From positions 310,001-374,000 of the forward strand of contig NZ_WEGL01000002.1 in NCBI RefSeq assembly GCF_009604455.1: a stretch of DNA of 64,000 nt. Direction: 5' to 3'. Origin of the DNA: Streptomyces sp. RB17 (lineage in GTDB: Bacteria; Actinomycetota; Actinomycetes; Streptomycetales; Streptomycetaceae). The notes beneath the pieces are model-generated. The model was not told the origin of the DNA. It saw only the letters and a program-made list of their open reading frames with translations, and did no database searches. The first letter of the stretch is position 1. Every line of letters starts with the position of its first letter. Below are positions 53,161-62,887 of the stretch, in pieces. The translations under genes and the position numbers were made by a program.

Positions 53161-54987
53161 GAGCGCCTCGTTCAGGGTGAGGGCCGAGTCGATGAGGGCG
53201 AGATGGGTGAACGCCTGGGGGAAGTTGCCGAGTTGACGGCCGGTCGGGTCGATCTCCTCGGAGTACAGGCCCAGATGGTTGGCGTACCCCATCATCTTCT
53301 CGAACACCAGCCTCGCCCGGTCGGTCCGCCCCGCGCGGGCCAGGGCGTCGACGTACATGAACGTGCACAGCGAGAAGGTGCCCTCGGAGCCGCGCAGTCC
53401 GTCGGGCGAGGCGTCGGGGTTGTAGCGGTAGACCAGGCTGTCGCTGACCAGTTCCTGCTCCATGGCGTCCAGGGTCGACGCCCACATCGGATCCTCCGGG
53501 GTGAGGAACCCGACCGTCGCCATGCGCAGCAGCGAGGAGTCCAGTACCCCGCTGGCGTAGTGCTGGACGAAGGCCTGCCGTTCCTCGCTCCACCCCTTCG
53601 CCATGACCTGCTCGTAGACGGCGTCCCGCTCGGCGTGCCAGCGGTCCGACGCCGACGGCCACCCCTTCGACTCTGCGAGCCGCAGGGCCCGGTCGAACGC
53701 CACCCACGACATGACCCGGCCGTAGGTGAAGTCCTGGCGACCACCGCGGGTCTCCCAGATGCCCTCCTCCGCCTGGTCCCAGTGGTCGGCCAGCCAGTCC
53801 AGGTTCGCCCGTAGCGAGCTCCATCCTCCGTGCCCGACCTGGAAGCCGTGCCGGTGCGCGAAGTAGATGCTGTCCAGCGCCTCGCCGTAGATGTCCAGCT
53901 GGAGCTGCGTCGCGGCGCCGTTGCCGATCCGTACCGGCGCCGAACCCTCGTAGCCCTCCCAGTGGCCGAGGATCTGCTCGTCCAGGTCGGAGGAGCCGTC
54001 GACCTTGTACATGATGTTGAGCGGACCCGTGCTCCCCAGGCTCCCGACCCGCTCCCTGACCCGGTCGCTCAGCCAGATGATGAACGCGCGGGCCTCGTCC
54101 GTGAAGCCCAGGCCCAGCAGGGCGTACACGGAGAACGAGGCGTCACGGATCCAGGTGAAGCGGTAGTCCCAGTTGCGTTCGCCGCCCAGTTGCTCCGGGA
54201 GAGCCGCGGTCGGGGCGGCCACCACGGCGCCACTCGGGGCGAAGGTCATCAGCTTCAGCGTGATCGCGGAACGCTCCACCACCTCACGCCAGCGACCGGT
54301 GTACCGCGACTGTGCCAGCCAGGAGCGCCAGAAGGCGACCGTCTCGTCGAAGAGCCGCTGGTGTGCGTCACGGCGCACCTCGGCGGGCGGCCCCTCGGCG
54401 CCCATCTCCAGAACCAGCCCGCGCTGCTGGCCGGCCTGCAGGGTCAGGGACAGACGAACGTCGGCGTTCTGGTCCGTGAGGACCTCCGCGAGCCGGTCGT
54501 CGTCCGGTTCCCGGATGGGGTGGACGGTCAGCGTCGTGCCGTCGTCCGCGGCGAAGACCGCTCCGTGCTCGGTGAGGTGCAACCGGTGGGGCGTGCGCCC
54601 GTAGTCGAACCGCGGGGCGATGTCCACGTCGAACGTCATGCTGCCGCGCACACAGCGGACCACACGGACCAGCCGGTGGCGGGAGGTGGCCGTCGTACCG
54701 GTCACGGGCATGAAGTCGAGCACCTCACCGGCCCCCGCCCCGGTCATGAACCGGGTCACCAGAATCGCCGTGTCGGGCAGGTACAACTGCCGGGTCGCAT
54801 GGGTCGGGTGGGCCGGCCGGACCGTGCAGTGCCCGCCCTTCTCCTTGTCGAGAAGCGCTCCGAACACACTCGGAGAGTCGAAACGCGGGGAGCAGAACCA
54901 GTCGACCACCCCCTCGGTGGTCACCAGCGCCGCGGTCTGCAGATCTCCGATCAGCCCGTGGTTCTCGATCAGCGGGTAGTCGTCCAT
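53149..54987 (-). CDS. glycoside hydrolase family 15 protein (glucoamylase/trehalase type)
   Basis: A 612-aa protein from ATG 54987 behind AAAGGGG. The N-terminal beta-sandwich domain begins YPLIENHGLIGDLQTAALVT and is followed by DWFCSPRFDSPSVFGALLD. The catalytic (alpha/alpha)6 barrel has LGGERNWDYRFTWIRDASFS (about 285-304), DGSSDLDEQILGHWEGY and GTFSLCTFMYVDALARAGR. This intracellular GH15 group hydrolyses trehalose or alpha-glucans. Two GH65/GH15 genes in the window suggest local alpha-glucoside metabolism, but they are not linked. Confidence 0.93.
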   Translation of the reverse strand: MDDYPLIENHGLIGDLQTAALVTTEGVVDWFCSPRFDSPSVFGALLDKEKGGHCTVRPAHPTHATRQLYLPDTAILVTRFMTGAGAGEVLDFMPVTGTTATSRHRLVRVVRCVRGSMTFDVDIAPRFDYGRTPHRLHLTEHGAVFAADDGTTLTVHPIREPDDDRLAEVLTDQNADVRLSLTLQAGQQRGLVLEMGAEGPPAEVRRDAHQRLFDETVAFWRSWLAQSRYTGRWREVVERSAITLKLMTFAPSGAVVAAPTAALPEQLGGERNWDYRFTWIRDASFSVYALLGLGFTDEARAFIIWLSDRVRERVGSLGSTGPLNIMYKVDGSSDLDEQILGHWEGYEGSAPVRIGNGAATQLQLDIYGEALDSIYFAHRHGFQVGHGGWSSLRANLDWLADHWDQAEEGIWETRGGRQDFTYGRVMSWVAFDRALRLAESKGWPSASDRWHAERDAVYEQVMAKGWSEERQAFVQHYASGVLDSSLLRMATVGFLTPEDPMWASTLDAMEQELVSDSLVYRYNPDASPDGLRGSEGTFSLCTFMYVDALARAGRTDRARLVFEKMMGYANHLGLYSEEIDPTGRQLGNFPQAFTHLALIDSALTLNEALGRR

Positions 54988-55259
54988 CGGGGCGCCCCTT
55001 TCGGCGTGCGATTCACCCGGATGGGCCCCCTCGATCAGCGTAAGCCGCGCATCCTGCTCCGGCCACGGGGCCGTTACGGGCCCGGACGCGGCCCGCACCA
55101 CGGCCGCCGGCGCCCGCGCCGGCCGCCCGGACGTGTCGAACCCGGGTCCGTCCACGTGCCGCGGCGATCGTCCTTCCTCACTGTGCGGCTCCGTCGCATC
55201 TGGCGGATAGTGAAGAAAGGACGAGATTCCCGGCAGCTCCCCGTACCTCAGGAGGCGCG

Positions 55260-55595
55260 ATGCCCCCTTCACGGTTGTTGGCCGCGCTCACCGGCATCAC
55301 GCTGCTCGGTATCGCGCTCACCGCGTGCCAGGACCAGGCGTCCGGTCAGATCGTGGCGCGCAACGGCTTCAGGATCGTGGAGACCCTCTCCAACCCGCCG
55401 ATCCACGACTGTCACCGTTTCCCCGAGGGCGTGACCCACGTCGACAATCAGACGCAGAGCAGCCTGCTCCTGTACACGACACCGGACTGCACCGTGCCGC
55501 CGGGCGGACAGAGCAACTTCCTGGACATCGGCGCGTCGGACCAGGTCGTCAGGACCACCGGCCTGTGGCGCAGCTTCTCCTTCGCGCCCGGATGA
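55260..55595 (+). CDS. small secreted lipoprotein of unknown function
   Basis: A 111-aa protein with ATG 55260 behind AGGAGG. The signal peptide ends in a lipobox LTAC, with Cys23 as lipid anchor. The mature part (about 88 aa) has two cysteines (HDCHRF and PDCTVP) that may form a disulfide, and a beta-rich pattern. I do not recognise the family. It diverges from the GH15 gene. Confidence 0.8.
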   Translation: MPPSRLLAALTGITLLGIALTACQDQASGQIVARNGFRIVETLSNPPIHDCHRFPEGVTHVDNQTQSSLLLYTTPDCTVPPGGQSNFLDIGASDQVVRTTGLWRSFSFAPG

Positions 55596-55975
55596 CCGCG
55601 CGGGCTCAGCCCTGGTGACGTGTGCTCAGCTGCCGGTCCGTCAACAGGACGTGGATGTGCACTACGTGCTCGGGCGATGATGCCATCGAGCGCCGGTCCC
55701 GGTGCCACGCGGGCGTGGCGTGCAGCCACGGTGTCATCCGCACGCCGCGGCCACATCGGGGCGGCAGCGAACGACCGTGCGCGACTTCTCCCCACTCGGC
55801 ATTCCCTTTGACTGCCAAGATCATCTGGGGCGTGTGGGCGGCCGGCACCCCTCCGCCGGTGCGCCGGCGGTCGGTCCAGGTGTGTGCTCCCGGGTCTGGG
55901 ACGACCATGGAGGGAGACAGCACGCTCCCGCCGGTACGGCAGAGCCGAGGCGCCGAGCGGGAAGGAACACGAGGC
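55596..55975. other. 380-bp gap without a supported gene
   Basis: The stretch is lower in coding character than its neighbours. Several frames are open, but none has a family signature together with a good ribosome site. It should contain the promoter of the SpoIIE-type gene; a TTGACT at 55808-55813 lacks a convincing -10 box. Confidence 0.5.
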
Positions 55976-58045
55976 ATGGGCACGACGGACTCCTCCCGAG
56001 CAGGCCACGGCCGGTCGGTGGCGGGTCATGCCGCGCCGCCCAGTGGTCTGCTCGACCTGCTCGGCGTCGCCGCGGTGGTGGTGAACGCGGCAGGCGAGGT
56101 GGTCTTCTGGAGCCCGAAGGCCGAGGACCTGTTCGGCTACACCGCCGCGGAGGCACTCGGTCAGCACGCGGCCCGGCTGACGGTCCACGAGGAGCACCGG
56201 GACGAAGTGATCAAGCTGTTCGCCGAGGTCATGGAATCCGGCAGCGACTGGGCCGGCGCCTTCCCGATCCGGCACAAGGACGGCAGCACCCGCCTGGTGG
56301 AGTTCCGCAACATGCGGCTGCTGGACGACCTCGGCGACGTCTACGCCCTGGGCCTCGCCGCGGACCAGAGCGCTGTGGAACAGATCGAGCGAGATGCCGC
56401 CCTCGCCATGCGACTGGTGTCCCAGTCCCCGATCGGGCTGGCCATTCTGGACCCGGACCTGCGCTACCTGGCCGTGAATCCCGCTCTCGAACGCATCACC
56501 GGTCAGGCCGCCTCCGAGCGTCTCGGCCGGCCGGTCGGCGAGATCCTCACCTTCCTGGACACGGACCCCGAGGCACGTCTGCGCCGCGTCCTGGAGACGG
56601 GCGAGTCGGTCGTGGACCGGCACATCGTCTGCCGTCCCCCCGCCGACCCGGACCACGAGCACGCCTGGTCCGTCTCGTACTACCGGCTGGAGGACGCCCG
56701 TGGGCGGGTGCTCGGCCTGGCCTACTCCGTCATCGACGTCACCGAGCGTCACCAGGCCGCCGCCGAGGCGGCACAGGCCCGGCAGCGGCTGACCCTGATC
56801 GCCAGGGCTTCCGCCTGCGTGGGCAGCACCCTCGATCTGAAGGCGACAGCGCGCGAGCTCGCCGACGTCGTCGTGCCGGCCCTGGCCGATGTGGCGGCCG
56901 TGGACGTACTCGACAGCGTCCTCGACGGCCGGAGCCCGCCGCACGAGGGCCCGGCCCTCTTCCGCGCCCTCGCCGTCAGCGCGGTCCAAGCCACCGAGGC
57001 GGTGCGCGCGGCCGACCCGACAGGGGGACTCGCCACCTACGACAGTGACCGCCTGATCACCCAGTGCGTACGCACCCGCCGACCGGTACTGGTACCCCAC
57101 ACCACCCGTCAGGATCTGGAGCGCATCGCCCGGCACGCCGAGGCCGCCTCCCTCCTCGCGGCGGCCGGCGTCCACTCCTACCTTGCCGTACCGCTCCTGG
57201 CCCGGGGCGAGGTCCTGGGCGCCCTCGACCTCGCCCGCACCCGGAACCCCGCGCCTTTCGACGACGACGATGTGCTCCTCGCCGGGGAGCTGGCCGCCCG
57301 AGCCGCGGTCTGCATCGACAACGCCCGCGGATACCAGGCCCAGCGCCAGGCGGCCCTCACCCTCCAGCGCAGTCTGCTTCCCGAGCGCCCGTCGCACCTG
57401 CCCGGACTGGAGGTCGCCTGCCGCTACCAGCCCGCCGGCGCCACGAGCGAGATCGGCGGCGACTGGTACGACGCCGTGCCCCTCCAGGGTGACAGAACCG
57501 CCCTGGTCGTCGGGGACGTCATGGGCAGTGGCGTGAAGGCCGCCGCCACCATGGGTCAACTCCGCAGCGCCGCCCGCGCCTTCGCCGAGCTCGCCCTCGC
57601 CCCCGCCGAGGCCCTTCGACACCTGGACCACCTGACCGAAGGGGTCGAGCAGACCATCACCACCTGCATCTACTGCGTCTACGACCCGCACCGGGGCACG
57701 TGCGAGATCTGCCTCGCCGGCCACCTGCCCCCGGCCCTGATACGACGCGGCCACGCGGCCCAGCTGCTCGACCTTCCCACCGGCGCGCCGCTGGGCGTCG
57801 GCGGGGTGCCCTTCGAGGCCGCCACCATCGCCTTCGGCCCCGGCGACGCACTGGTCCTCTACACCGACGGCTTGGTCGAAACCCGAAGCGAACCCATCGA
57901 CGCTCGCCTGGACACCCTCCTCGACGCCCTCACCATGACACGGGGCCACGATCTGGAAGACACATGCGACCGCCTCCTGGAGATCCTGCGCTCGCCCGGT
58001 GGCGAGGACGACGTGGCGCTGCTCATCGCCCGGGCCCGGTCCTGA
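55976..58045 (+). CDS. PAS-PAS-GAF-SpoIIE protein serine phosphatase
   Basis: A 689-aa protein from ATG 55976 behind GAAGGA. Domains: PAS 1 (about 20-130, VVVNAAGEVVFWSPKAEDLF), PAS 2 (about 140-260, SPIGLAILDPDLRYLAVNPA), GAF (about 275-445), then SpoIIE/PP2C (about 465-687) with metal-binding SEIGGDWYDA, VVGDVMGSGVKAAA and DALVLYTDGLVE. In Streptomyces these phosphatases dephosphorylate anti-anti-sigma factors after sensing light, redox or small molecules. No partner anti-sigma gene is adjacent. Confidence 0.95.
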   Translation: MGTTDSSRAGHGRSVAGHAAPPSGLLDLLGVAAVVVNAAGEVVFWSPKAEDLFGYTAAEALGQHAARLTVHEEHRDEVIKLFAEVMESGSDWAGAFPIRHKDGSTRLVEFRNMRLLDDLGDVYALGLAADQSAVEQIERDAALAMRLVSQSPIGLAILDPDLRYLAVNPALERITGQAASERLGRPVGEILTFLDTDPEARLRRVLETGESVVDRHIVCRPPADPDHEHAWSVSYYRLEDARGRVLGLAYSVIDVTERHQAAAEAAQARQRLTLIARASACVGSTLDLKATARELADVVVPALADVAAVDVLDSVLDGRSPPHEGPALFRALAVSAVQATEAVRAADPTGGLATYDSDRLITQCVRTRRPVLVPHTTRQDLERIARHAEAASLLAAAGVHSYLAVPLLARGEVLGALDLARTRNPAPFDDDDVLLAGELAARAAVCIDNARGYQAQRQAALTLQRSLLPERPSHLPGLEVACRYQPAGATSEIGGDWYDAVPLQGDRTALVVGDVMGSGVKAAATMGQLRSAARAFAELALAPAEALRHLDHLTEGVEQTITTCIYCVYDPHRGTCEICLAGHLPPALIRRGHAAQLLDLPTGAPLGVGGVPFEAATIAFGPGDALVLYTDGLVETRSEPIDARLDTLLDALTMTRGHDLEDTCDRLLEILRSPGGEDDVALLIARARS

Positions 58046-58354
58046 GCGGCCAAAGGCCGGCAACGGGTGGACGCCGGGCAGGCATCGTCCACCGGGGGTA
58101 GGCCACGCCCCCGCGCCGAACGCCCCGTACACGGCATCGTCCGCTTCTGACGTGCGGCACGTGGGGAAGGACGTCGGCTCGTCGTCCATGGCGTCCAGGT
58201 CGGTTCCGGTCGGCACCCCCGCCGGCATCGGTCAGGCCCAGGTCGTGGCAGACCTCGGCGGCGAACGTGCCGCAGGTGAGCCGGACCCCGAGTGCCGTCA
58301 CACGTGGTCAGCAATTCGGTGCATGGCACCGTCTCTTGGGGGAGTCGGGAAGGA
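58046..58354. other. 309-bp gap; possible terminator, no gene recognised
   Basis: An 8-bp stem (58066-58073 / 58086-58093) follows the phosphatase gene and may end its transcript. The rest is GC-rich with scattered open frames on the minus strand (for example GVRLTCGTFAAEVCHDLGLT) that could be a relic. No family or start is convincing. Confidence 0.5.
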
Positions 58355-59014
58355 TCAGCCGGGTGCGAGCGCCGGCAGGCCCTCGTCGACGAGGAGCCGG
58401 GCGCCGGTCGCGGCCAGGACCTCCCCGACGGTGACGCCAGGAGCGGTTTCGACCAGTCGCAGCCCCTCGGAGGTGACGTCGATGACGGCCAGGTCGGTGA
58501 TGACCCGGTCCACGACCCGGCGACCCGTGGCGGGAAGACTCAACTCCTCCACGATCTTCGGGCTGCCGTCCTTGGCGACGTGCTCCATCACGACCAGCAG
58601 CCGGCGGGCGCCATGGACCAGGTCCATCGCACCGCCCATGCCCTTGACCACCTTGCCGGGGATCATCCAGTTGGCCAGGTCGCCATGGGCCGACACCTGC
58701 ATGGCGCCGAGCACGGATACGTCGATCCGGCCGGCCCGGATCATGCCGAAGGAGAAGGCCGAGTCGAAGTAGGCGGTGCCGGGGACAGTGGTCACCGTCT
58801 CCTTCCCGGCGTTGATCAGATCGGGGTGCTCCTCGCCCTCGTACGGGTAGGGGCCCACGCCCAGGATGCCGTTCTCCGAGTGCAGCACCACGTGCACCCC
58901 GTCCGGCAGGTGATTGGGGATCAGGGTGGGCAGGCCGATGCCCAGGTTGACGTACTGGCCGTCGCGCAGTTCCCGGGCGGCGCGGGCGGCGAGTTGGTCG
59001 CGGTCGAGCGGCAT
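58355..59014 (-). CDS. 3-oxoacid CoA-transferase subunit B
   Basis: A 219-aa protein from ATG 59014; a GTG at 59020 overlapping the upstream stop is possible. It has [20 protein letters not shown] and the active-site motif [10 protein letters not shown] with Glu47, which forms the enzyme-CoA thioester. [20 protein letters not shown] is conserved. Together with subunit A it transfers CoA between succinate and acetoacetate or 3-oxoadipate. The natural acid is not decided by sequence. Confidence 0.95.
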   Translation of the reverse strand: MPLDRDQLAARAARELRDGQYVNLGIGLPTLIPNHLPDGVHVVLHSENGILGVGPYPYEGEEHPDLINAGKETVTTVPGTAYFDSAFSFGMIRAGRIDVSVLGAMQVSAHGDLANWMIPGKVVKGMGGAMDLVHGARRLLVVMEHVAKDGSPKIVEELSLPATGRRVVDRVITDLAVIDVTSEGLRLVETAPGVTVGEVLAATGARLLVDEGLPALAPG

Positions 59015-59016
59015 GG

Positions 59017-59817
59017 TCACTTCTCCTCGGAGGCGGTGCGTGAGACGGCCGCTGCCACGCCGGGGCGCGCCGGGCGCACGGTGCGGCGCTCGATGCGCTT
59101 GTCCAGTGAGTCGTCGGCGACGACCACGCGGTCCACGTACACGCCCGGCAGATGGACGGCGTCCGGCGGCAGTTCGCCGGCCTCGACGATGCGTTCGGCC
59201 TCCACGACGGTCATCCGCCCCGCCATCGCGCACAGCGGGTTGAAGTTGCGCGCCGCCGCGTGGAAGACGCAGTTGCCGTGCCGGTCGGCGACCGCGGCCC
59301 GCACGAGGGCGAAGTCGGCGGTGATGGCCTCCTCCAGCAGGTAGCGGCGGCCGCCGAACTCCCGTGTCTCCTTGGGCGGGGAGGCCACCGCGACAGCGCC
59401 GTCGGCGGTGTGGCGCCAGGGCAGGCCGCCCTCCTCGACCTGGGTGCCCACCCCCGCCGTTGTGTAGAACGCGGGGATGCCGGTGCCGCCGGCCCGCAGC
59501 CGCTCGGCGAGTGTGCCTTGCGGTGTCAGCTCCACCTCCAGTTCCCCTGTCAGGTACTGGCGGGCGAACTCCTTGTTCTCACCCACGTAGGAAGAGGTCA
59601 TCCGGGCGATCCGCCCGGCCGCCAGCAGCAGTCCCAGACCCCAGTCGTCCACCCCGCAGTTGTTGGACACGACCCGCAGGCCGCACGCGCTCGTCCCGGC
59701 CAGCGCGGCGATCAGCGTCGACGGGATGCCGCACAGGCCGAACCCGCCGACCGCGAGTGTCGCACCGTCAGGGATGTCCGCCACTGCCAGCGCGGCCGCG
59801 GCCATCACTTTGTCCAT
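59017..59817 (-). CDS. 3-oxoacid CoA-transferase subunit A
   Basis: A 266-aa protein with ATG at 59817. Family motifs are [20 protein letters not shown] (about 20-39), [37 protein letters not shown] and [20 protein letters not shown]. Stop and start of the two subunit genes nearly overlap, as is usual for this heteromeric enzyme. The gene diverges from the Liv-type transporter operon across 187 bp. Confidence 0.95.
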   Translation of the reverse strand: MDKVMAAAALAVADIPDGATLAVGGFGLCGIPSTLIAALAGTSACGLRVVSNNCGVDDWGLGLLLAAGRIARMTSSYVGENKEFARQYLTGELEVELTPQGTLAERLRAGGTGIPAFYTTAGVGTQVEEGGLPWRHTADGAVAVASPPKETREFGGRRYLLEEAITADFALVRAAVADRHGNCVFHAAARNFNPLCAMAGRMTVVEAERIVEAGELPPDAVHLPGVYVDRVVVADDSLDKRIERRTVRPARPGVAAAVSRTASEEK

Positions 59818-60004
59818 GCCGTTTCCTTCCCCACCTGGTCTGATCCGTGGATCTCACCCTCGCGGCACCGGCCGCCACCGACCATGTGTGCCGATGCCAT
59901 GACTGGGCCCAGAAGAGCGGTGATTGACCACATGCCGCCCGTCGTACGGCGCTCCTATCGTTCCGGCAATCACGCACCGCGCCCACTGTCAGGAGCCGAT
60001 CGTC
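59818..60004. promoter_or_regulatory. divergent promoter region of CoA transferase and Liv operon
   Basis: The 187-bp gap must hold promoters for both directions. A TTGACC at 59924-59929 faces the Liv operon, but no good -10 hexamer lies at 17-19 bp, so the promoter is not assigned. No clear operator dyad is seen. Confidence 0.4.
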
Positions 60005-61240
60005 ATGCCTTCCAGCCTCACGGACACCTTCAGAAGCAGATCTCTTCGCGCGCTCACCCTGATCGCCCTCGGCGCCCTGGTCGCCGGCTGCTCCTCGGCC
60101 GGAACCGCCGGCACCGCGTCCGCCGGCTCGGACGGCAAGGCCGCCCCCGTGAAGGTGGGGCTGGTCTACTCCCGCAGCGGACTCCTGGCCGCCTACGGCA
60201 AGCAGTACGAGGAGGGCTTCAAGGCAGGCCTGGCCTACGCCACGCACGGGACGAACAAGGCGGGCGGCCACCCGATCGAGGTCACCGAACAGGACGACGC
60301 GGGCGACCCGGCGAAGGCCGTCGCCGCGGCCAAGACCCTCGTCGGCAAGGGCTTCAAGGTCCTCGCCGGCACCACCGACTCCGGTGTGGCGCTGCAGATG
60401 GCGCCGCTGGCCGCGCAGAACAAGGTGCTGTACGTCAGCGGTCCCGCCGCCACCGACGCGGTCACCGGCGTCAACGCCTACACCTTCCGCTCGGGCCGGC
60501 AGTCGTACCAGGACATCCTCGCCGCGGGGACCCTGCTCGGCGACGCCAAGGGCAAGAAGGTCACCGTGCTCGCCCAGAACTCCGCATTCGGACAGGCCAA
60601 CGTGGCCGCGGTGAAGGCGGTCCTCGGCGCGAAGGGCGCGCACGTCGGCTCCGTGCTGGCCCCGCCGAGCGCCACCGACCTCACGCCCTTCGCCCGCCAG
60701 ACCAGGGCCGGCAAACCGGATCTGGTGTTCGTCGCCTGGGCGGGCGCCACCGCCCCCGCCCTGTGGACCGCGCTGAACCAGCAGGGCGTGCTGGACGCGA
60801 GCAAGGTCGTCACCGGACTCGCGGGCACCGCCTCGTACCCGGTCTTCGGCGCGGCCGGCTCCAAGGTCTCCTTCCTCGCGCACTACTTCCCGGGCGCCGG
60901 GGGCGGCAACCCGGTGGAGCAGGCCATGCTCGACGGCATCACCAAGGCCGGCGGCACCCCCGACCTGTTCAGCCCCGACGGCTTCACGGCCGCCCAGATG
61001 ATCGTGCACGCGATCGAGTCCGGCAGCGCCACCGACACCACGGCCATGGTCAAGGCGCTGGAGGGCTGGAGCTTCGACGGGCCCAAGGGCAAGGAGCAGA
61101 TCCGCGCGAAGGACCACGCCCTGCTGCAGCCGATGTTCACGGCCCGGCTCAAGGGCGGCGGCAGCGCCGCCCGGCCCGCGCTGATCGCCGGCATCCCGAT
61201 GACCGAGGTCGCACCGCCGGCCGCGAGGACGGCGGGCTGA
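60005..61240 (+). CDS. branched-chain-amino-acid-type ABC transporter substrate-binding lipoprotein
   Basis: A 411-aa protein from ATG 60005 with AGGAG upstream. Lipoprotein signal with lipobox LVAGC (Cys about 29), then a type I periplasmic binding fold: VKVGLVYSRSGLLAAYGKQY, EQDDAGDPAKAVAAAKTLV, NAYTFRSGRQSYQD. This is the LivK/UrtA-like group that delivers amino acids, amides or urea. It is first in an operon with two ATPases and two permeases. The nearby CoA-transferase genes do not fix the substrate. Confidence 0.93.
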   Translation: MPSSLTDTFRSRSLRALTLIALGALVAGCSSAGTAGTASAGSDGKAAPVKVGLVYSRSGLLAAYGKQYEEGFKAGLAYATHGTNKAGGHPIEVTEQDDAGDPAKAVAAAKTLVGKGFKVLAGTTDSGVALQMAPLAAQNKVLYVSGPAATDAVTGVNAYTFRSGRQSYQDILAAGTLLGDAKGKKVTVLAQNSAFGQANVAAVKAVLGAKGAHVGSVLAPPSATDLTPFARQTRAGKPDLVFVAWAGATAPALWTALNQQGVLDASKVVTGLAGTASYPVFGAAGSKVSFLAHYFPGAGGGNPVEQAMLDGITKAGGTPDLFSPDGFTAAQMIVHAIESGSATDTTAMVKALEGWSFDGPKGKEQIRAKDHALLQPMFTARLKGGGSAARPALIAGIPMTEVAPPAARTAG

Positions 61241-61244
61241 GACG

Positions 61245-62057
61245 ATGTCCTCCTCTGACACGACGTCACCGAGCGCCCCGGGGGCTCCGGACGCCGGGGA
61301 GGCCCGTACCTTCCCGGCGCCGGTGCTCCGGCTGCGAGACATCGGCTGGACGGTCGGCGGCGCGACCATCGTCGACTCGGTCTCCTTCGACGTCCGCGAA
61401 GGCGAGTTCCTGGCCTTCATCGGCCCCAACGGCGCGGGCAAGACGTCCCTGTTCAACCTGGTCAGCGGGCTCAGCCCGGTGTCGCGCGGCGCGATCGAAC
61501 TGGACGGCCGGGACATCACCGCGGAGGCCGCCCATGCCCGGGCCCGGCGCGGCCTCGGACGCACCTTCCAGACCTCCAGCCTGTGGCCGGGCATGACGGT
61601 CGCCGACCACGTGGGGCTCGCGGCCCAGGCCGCCGACGGCGGCTCGTACCGGATCTGGCGTCGTGCCGGCACCCACCCGGAGCGGGTCGACCGGGTGCTG
61701 GCACGCACGCAGCTCGCGCACCGCGCCGACACCTGCGCCGACGCCCTCTCGCACGGCGAGAAGCGCAAGCTCGAACTCGCGGTCCTGCTCGTCGGCGAGC
61801 CCCGGCTGATCCTGCTGGACGAGCCGATGGCGGGCGTGAGCGCCGAGGAGGTGCCCGCGCTGACCGAACTCATCCGGTCGCTGCACAAGGAGGAGGGGCG
61901 CACCGTGCTGATGGTCGAGCACCACATGGACGTGCTGCTGGACCTGGCCGACCGGCTGGCCGTGATGCACCACGGCACGCTGCTCGCGCTGGACACCCCG
62001 CCGGCCGTGATGGCCGACCCCACCGTGCAGCAGGCCTACCTCGGGGAGGAGCTGTGA
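61245..62057 (+). CDS. livG: ABC transporter ATP-binding protein, LivG type
   Basis: A 270-aa ATPase: Walker A GPNGAGKT (about 65-72), Q-loop, signature LSHGEKRKLELAV and Walker B LILLDEPMAGVS. The LivG-type C-terminal extension is present (HMDVLLDLADRLAVMHHGTL). The signature LSHGE is typical of the Liv/Urt group. It starts 4 bp after the binding-protein gene and overlaps livF. Confidence 0.94.
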   Translation: MSSSDTTSPSAPGAPDAGEARTFPAPVLRLRDIGWTVGGATIVDSVSFDVREGEFLAFIGPNGAGKTSLFNLVSGLSPVSRGAIELDGRDITAEAAHARARRGLGRTFQTSSLWPGMTVADHVGLAAQAADGGSYRIWRRAGTHPERVDRVLARTQLAHRADTCADALSHGEKRKLELAVLLVGEPRLILLDEPMAGVSAEEVPALTELIRSLHKEEGRTVLMVEHHMDVLLDLADRLAVMHHGTLLALDTPPAVMADPTVQQAYLGEEL

Positions 62058-62887
62058 CTCCCGCCCCGGAGCCCCTGCTGACCGTGCGCGATCTGCGGGT
62101 CGTGATCGGCGGCCGGCACATCCTGCACGGCGTCGACCTGGAGGTGGCCGCCTCGGGCACCACCGCCCTGCTGGGCCGCAACGGAGCCGGCAAGACGACG
62201 ACCGTACGCGGCATCCTCGGCCTGGTCCCGCGAACCGGCAGCGTCCTGCTGGCCGGCGCGGAGACGGTGCGCCTGGCCACCCACGCCCTGGTCCGCCGGG
62301 GCATCGGCTACGCCCCCGAGGACCGCGGCGTCTTCGCCGCCCTCAGCGTGGCCGAGAACCTGCGCCTCGCCGAGCGGCCCGGCGCCGGTGAACCGGCCTA
62401 CGACCTTGTGTACGAGCTCTTCCCGGAGCTGAGACGCCGGGCCCGGCAGGCCGCCGGCACGCTGTCCGGCGGTCAGCAGCAGATGGTCGCGATCGCCCGT
62501 ACCCAGCTCAACGGCAACCGGCTGATCATCGCCGACGAGCCCACCAAGGGGCTCGCGCCCAAGGTGGTCACCGAGGTCGCCCAGGTGCTGGAACGCGCCG
62601 CCGAGGCGGTGCCGGTGCTGCTCGTGGAGCAGAACCTCGCCGTGGTGCGCCGCCTCGCCCGCCACTGCGTCGTCCTCGCCGACGGCCGCACCGCGCACCG
62701 GGGCCTCGCCGTCGACCTGCTCGCCGACGCGGAGGCGGCCCGCCGGCTGCTCGGCGTCGCCAGCGCGGGCCACGGCGGCACCGGCCACGGAGGCACCGGC
62801 CACGGCAGCGCCGGAATGGCGCCCGCCGACCCGTCCGTTCGCACCGCGGCGCGCACCGCCGCCCGGACCACGGAGGCAGACGCCTGA
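62054..62887 (+). CDS. livF: ABC transporter ATP-binding protein, LivF type
   Basis: A 277-aa ATPase from GTG 62054: Walker A GRNGAGKT (about 39-46), IGYAPEDRGVFAALSVAENL, signature LSGGQQQMVAIARTQL, Walker B LIIADEPTKGLAP. The last 45 residues are a non-conserved tail with the repeat GHGGTGHGGTGHG, longer than typical LivF (about 235 aa). It forms a heterodimer with the LivG-type subunit. Confidence 0.94.
   Translation: MTPAPEPLLTVRDLRVVIGGRHILHGVDLEVAASGTTALLGRNGAGKTTTVRGILGLVPRTGSVLLAGAETVRLATHALVRRGIGYAPEDRGVFAALSVAENLRLAERPGAGEPAYDLVYELFPELRRRARQAAGTLSGGQQQMVAIARTQLNGNRLIIADEPTKGLAPKVVTEVAQVLERAAEAVPVLLVEQNLAVVRRLARHCVVLADGRTAHRGLAVDLLADAEAARRLLGVASAGHGGTGHGGTGHGSAGMAPADPSVRTAARTAARTTEADA
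62768..62815 (+). repeat. 15-bp tandem repeat in the livF tail
   Basis: ggccacgg recurs at 62768, 62783 and 62798, giving three 15-bp units that encode GHGGT. It is one more in-frame repeat close to a gene end. Confidence 0.85.

Noticed and set aside
55606..55983. Minus-strand gene of about 70-125 aa
   Set aside because: No start with a ribosome site, no recognisable family, and codon use not better than random GC-rich DNA.
58023..58329. Minus-strand small gene between the phosphatase and CoA transferase genes
   Set aside because: Some protein-like pieces are visible, but no start, no conserved motif and overlap with the phosphatase end. Left as possible relic.
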